A stretch of 64,000 nt of DNA from Eriocheir sinensis (taxonomy: Eukaryota; Arthropoda; Malacostraca; Decapoda; Varunidae). This document shows, piece after piece, positions 62,064-64,000 of this stretch. The position numbers and the translations under genes were made by a program. The stretch is from NCBI RefSeq assembly GCF_024679095.1, contig NC_066512.1, positions 10,214,540-10,278,539 of the forward strand, written 5' to 3'. Numbering within the stretch: the first letter of the stretch is position 1; every line of letters starts with the position of its first letter. The notes under the pieces are model-generated. The model saw only the letters and a program-made list of their open reading frames with translations, was not told the DNA's origin and searched no databases.

Positions 62064-62810
62064 AGGAAAAAGAGCCCAAGATTGTGTGTTTAACGGAAAC
62101 AAAGCTAAAAGAGGTCATTCAAACAGTGTTTAATAATAACTACAATGTATGGAGGAGGGATAAGAAGAGTAAAGGGAGTGGAGGAATAATGATAATGACG
62201 AAAAAGGAGTTATTAGTGAAATCAGTAGTATATGGAGAAGGAAAGGCGGAAATAGTGAGTGTTAACTTGGAGAACAAAAACAGAGAAATGATGACGATAA
62301 TAGCAACCTATGTACCGCCAAGAACAAACTCATGGAACAGAGAAGAATATGAGATGATGATAGAAGATACCATTCAGAGTTTGAGTAGGTTACTCAAAGC
62401 AAACAAAAAGAGTCTTGTTAGTTGGGGACTTCAACTGCAAAGAAGTAAATTGGGAAACACTCGAAAGTGGAGGTAGTGAGATGGCATGGGGGGAAAGATT
62501 TATAAAACTGACTATGGAAAACTTAATGATGCAGTGGGTGACTGAGAATACAAGATACAGGAGTGATGACAATCCAGCAAGACTGGACCTGGTGCTGACC
62601 AAGGGAGTGAACTTATTAAATGAATTAAGATATGTGTGTCCCATGGGAAAAAGTGACCATGTGATAATAAAGATGGACACAGAGGAGGAAGGTACTGAGG
62701 GGGACGAATCATATAAAAGAAAAAGGAGAAACTACAGGAAAGCGGACATAGAAAATCTTAAAAAATATTATGAAAAACTAGATTGGGAAAAGTTAAGAGA
62801 GAACAAATGA
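62064..62810 (+). pseudogene. LINE-C endonuclease (EEP) region
   Basis: Frame 1 to about 62437: EPKIVCLTETKLKEVIQ (catalytic ETKL box), GSGGIMIMTKK and MMTIIATYVPPRTNSWN. A one-base shift then leads to frame 2: SLVSWG in one frame and MLVGDFNCKEVNWETLE in the next (GDFN box), PARLDLVLTKGVNLLNEL and MGKSDHVIIKMDTEEEG (catalytic SDH box). All key endonuclease boxes are preserved on either side of the frameshift. It ends near LDWEKLRENK. Confidence 0.85.
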
Positions 62811-63014
62811 GGTGCAGGAAAAGTATGATATTTTTATGGAGCATATGAGACAGGGGTCATGAAATATGTCCCATTATATAAACCCAAATAAAGAGGAAAG
62901 AAAGATTGGTTTAATCAAGATGTGCAGATCCAAAGGAAAAAAGAGACAAAGCATGTTACAGATTGAAAATAAATAAGAATCAAAGGAATAAAGAAGATTT
63001 TAAGATGGCAAGAA

Positions 63015-63638
63015 ATGAATGTGAAAATAAGGAGAGAAGAAGAGAAAGGATATGAAAAGGATGTTGTTGAAAAGTGCACGGAAGAACCTAAATTGTTTTA
63101 TAGATTCATAAATGGAAAAATCAAACCAAAGGAAAAAATAGAAAGACTGAAAGATGGAAATAAGATAATTGAAGATCCTAAAGACATGACTGAGCTGCTA
63201 AACATGAGGTTTCAGCAAGTTTTTACAAAAGAATCAAAATTCAATGAACTACAAGATGACAAGATAAATGTTCAAATGGATGAAGTCCTAGTAAATAAAG
63301 AGGAGATATATAAAATAATGGAGGAACTGGAAGAGAGGAAAGCAATAGGACCGAATGGAGTCTCAGGTTTTATATTGAAAGAATGCAGAAATCAACTGGT
63401 TGGACTGGTATATGATATCATAAAATGCTCAATATCAACTGGTAAAGTACCAAAAGAGTGGCAAAGGGCTGAGGTGGTCCCTATATATAAAAACAGGAAA
63501 AAGGAAGAACCTCTGAACTACAGACCAGTATCATTGATCAGTATAGTTTGTATTTGTAAAATATGCGAGAAAATGATAAAGAAACAATGGACGAAATTTC
63601 TAGAACAATATAATTACAGAAAAACAGTATGGCTTTAG
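63015..63638 (+). pseudogene. LINE-C reverse transcriptase, N-terminal half
   Basis: 207 open codons: EEPKLFYRFINGKIKPKEKI, ELLNMRFQQVFTKESKFNEL, KAIGPNGVSGFILKECRNQL, VPKEWQRAEVVPIYKNRKK and NYRPVSLISIVCICKICEKM. Relative to the 12280-13173 copy there is a two-codon insertion (extra IC) and then a frameshift near EQYNYRKT. Downstream, 63685-63891 continues WVDCMYLDLKKAFDKVPHTR with the catalytic Asp. Confidence 0.87.
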
Positions 63639-64000
63639 AAAGGGGCATTCATGTGTAACAAACTTACTGAGCTTTTATTCAAGAGTGATGGACATAACAC
63701 AGGAGAGGGATGGATGGGTAGATTGCATGTATTTGGATCTGAAGAAGGCTTTTGACAAAGTTCCACATACAAGACTACTGTGGAAGCTGGAAAATAGAGG
63801 AGGATTGAAAGGGAAAATGAAGAACTGGATGGAAAGTTACTTAAGGGGAAGAGAGATGATAACAGTGGTAAAGGACATGAAATCGGAATGAAGAATTGTG
63901 GACAGTGGAGTACCTCAAGGATCAGTATTGGCACTAATACTTTTCCTAGTATATATAAATGATATGCCGGAGAAGGTAAACAGTTACATGAGCCTGTTTG

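Larger units (their letters stand above)
62050..64000 (+). mobile_element. LINE-C (CR1-like) copy running off the window
   Basis: Plus strand: EN, RT fingers and palm, to the window edge in the QGSVLA...LFLVYINDMPEKV region. Nearly open, with single-base disruptions at about 62437, 62810-63010, 63600-63640 and 63889. It is the least decayed LINE in the window; its 3' end lies beyond 64000. Confidence 0.88.

Overview
This is a eukaryotic, intron-dominated and very repeat-rich window. Long (TA)n, (TG)n and (GA)n arrays, crustacean-like non-LTR retrotransposons, tRNA-derived SINEs and nested cut-and-paste transposons suggest a decapod crustacean, perhaps a crab. That taxonomic call is an inference; no species marker is visible. 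Nothing prokaryotic is present: no operons, CRISPR arrays or rRNA.

The only host gene I can support lies on the minus strand and spans most of the window. Four exons encode the C-terminal end of a SLO2/KCNT sodium-activated potassium channel: 60729-60544, 54943-54809, 663-564 and 332-227. All four have consensus splice sites and their reading phases join 0/0, 0/0 and 1/1. The protein matches the KCNT RCK2 region and distal tail. Earlier exons lie beyond 64000 and the last coding exon lies before position 1. The introns are about 5.6 kb, 54.1 kb and 231 bp. The 54-kb intron (664-54808) is the landing pad for almost everything else.

Layout: 2-9 kb holds a LINE-A copy split by a piggyBac MITE, a Tigger-like element, and a large inverted duplication containing SINE1 and LINE-B. 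9-17 kb is a pile-up of Jockey-like and CR1-like (LINE-C) fragments, SINE2 and (TG)n tails, including one LINE-C inserted into another. 17-20 kb is mostly single-copy intron. 20-25 kb is a chain of DNA transposons separated by (TA)n arrays. 25-31 kb is largely single-copy, with two piggyBac elements and candidate exons. 31-37 kb holds nested pogo/Tigger-like elements. 35.9-40 kb is a near-complete LINE-B. 40-42 kb has a piggyBac-like hairpin, a Harbinger fragment and a composite SINE3. 43.7-44.2 kb is another piggyBac element. 46.3-49.9 kb is a CR1-like LINE-D containing a composite SINE3. 50-53 kb has microsatellites and LINE-C remnants. 55-58.5 kb is a second LINE-A split by a piggyBac element that retains transposase fragments. 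58.9-60.4 kb is a Tigger-like element. 61-64 kb holds LINE-B and LINE-C copies in divergent orientation.

The most interesting points are the SLO2 gene with its TE-filled intron, a frame-neutral candidate cassette exon inside that intron (25989-25912), a shared 3' end between SINE2 and LINE-C (both end in a GGTRAATWAC-like motif followed by (CA)n) that suggests a SINE-LINE partnership, and six TTAA-flanked piggyBac-type insertions of at least five families. LINE-A to LINE-D and SINE1 to SINE3 are labels used only here. Family assignments rest on recognised motifs, not on database searches.
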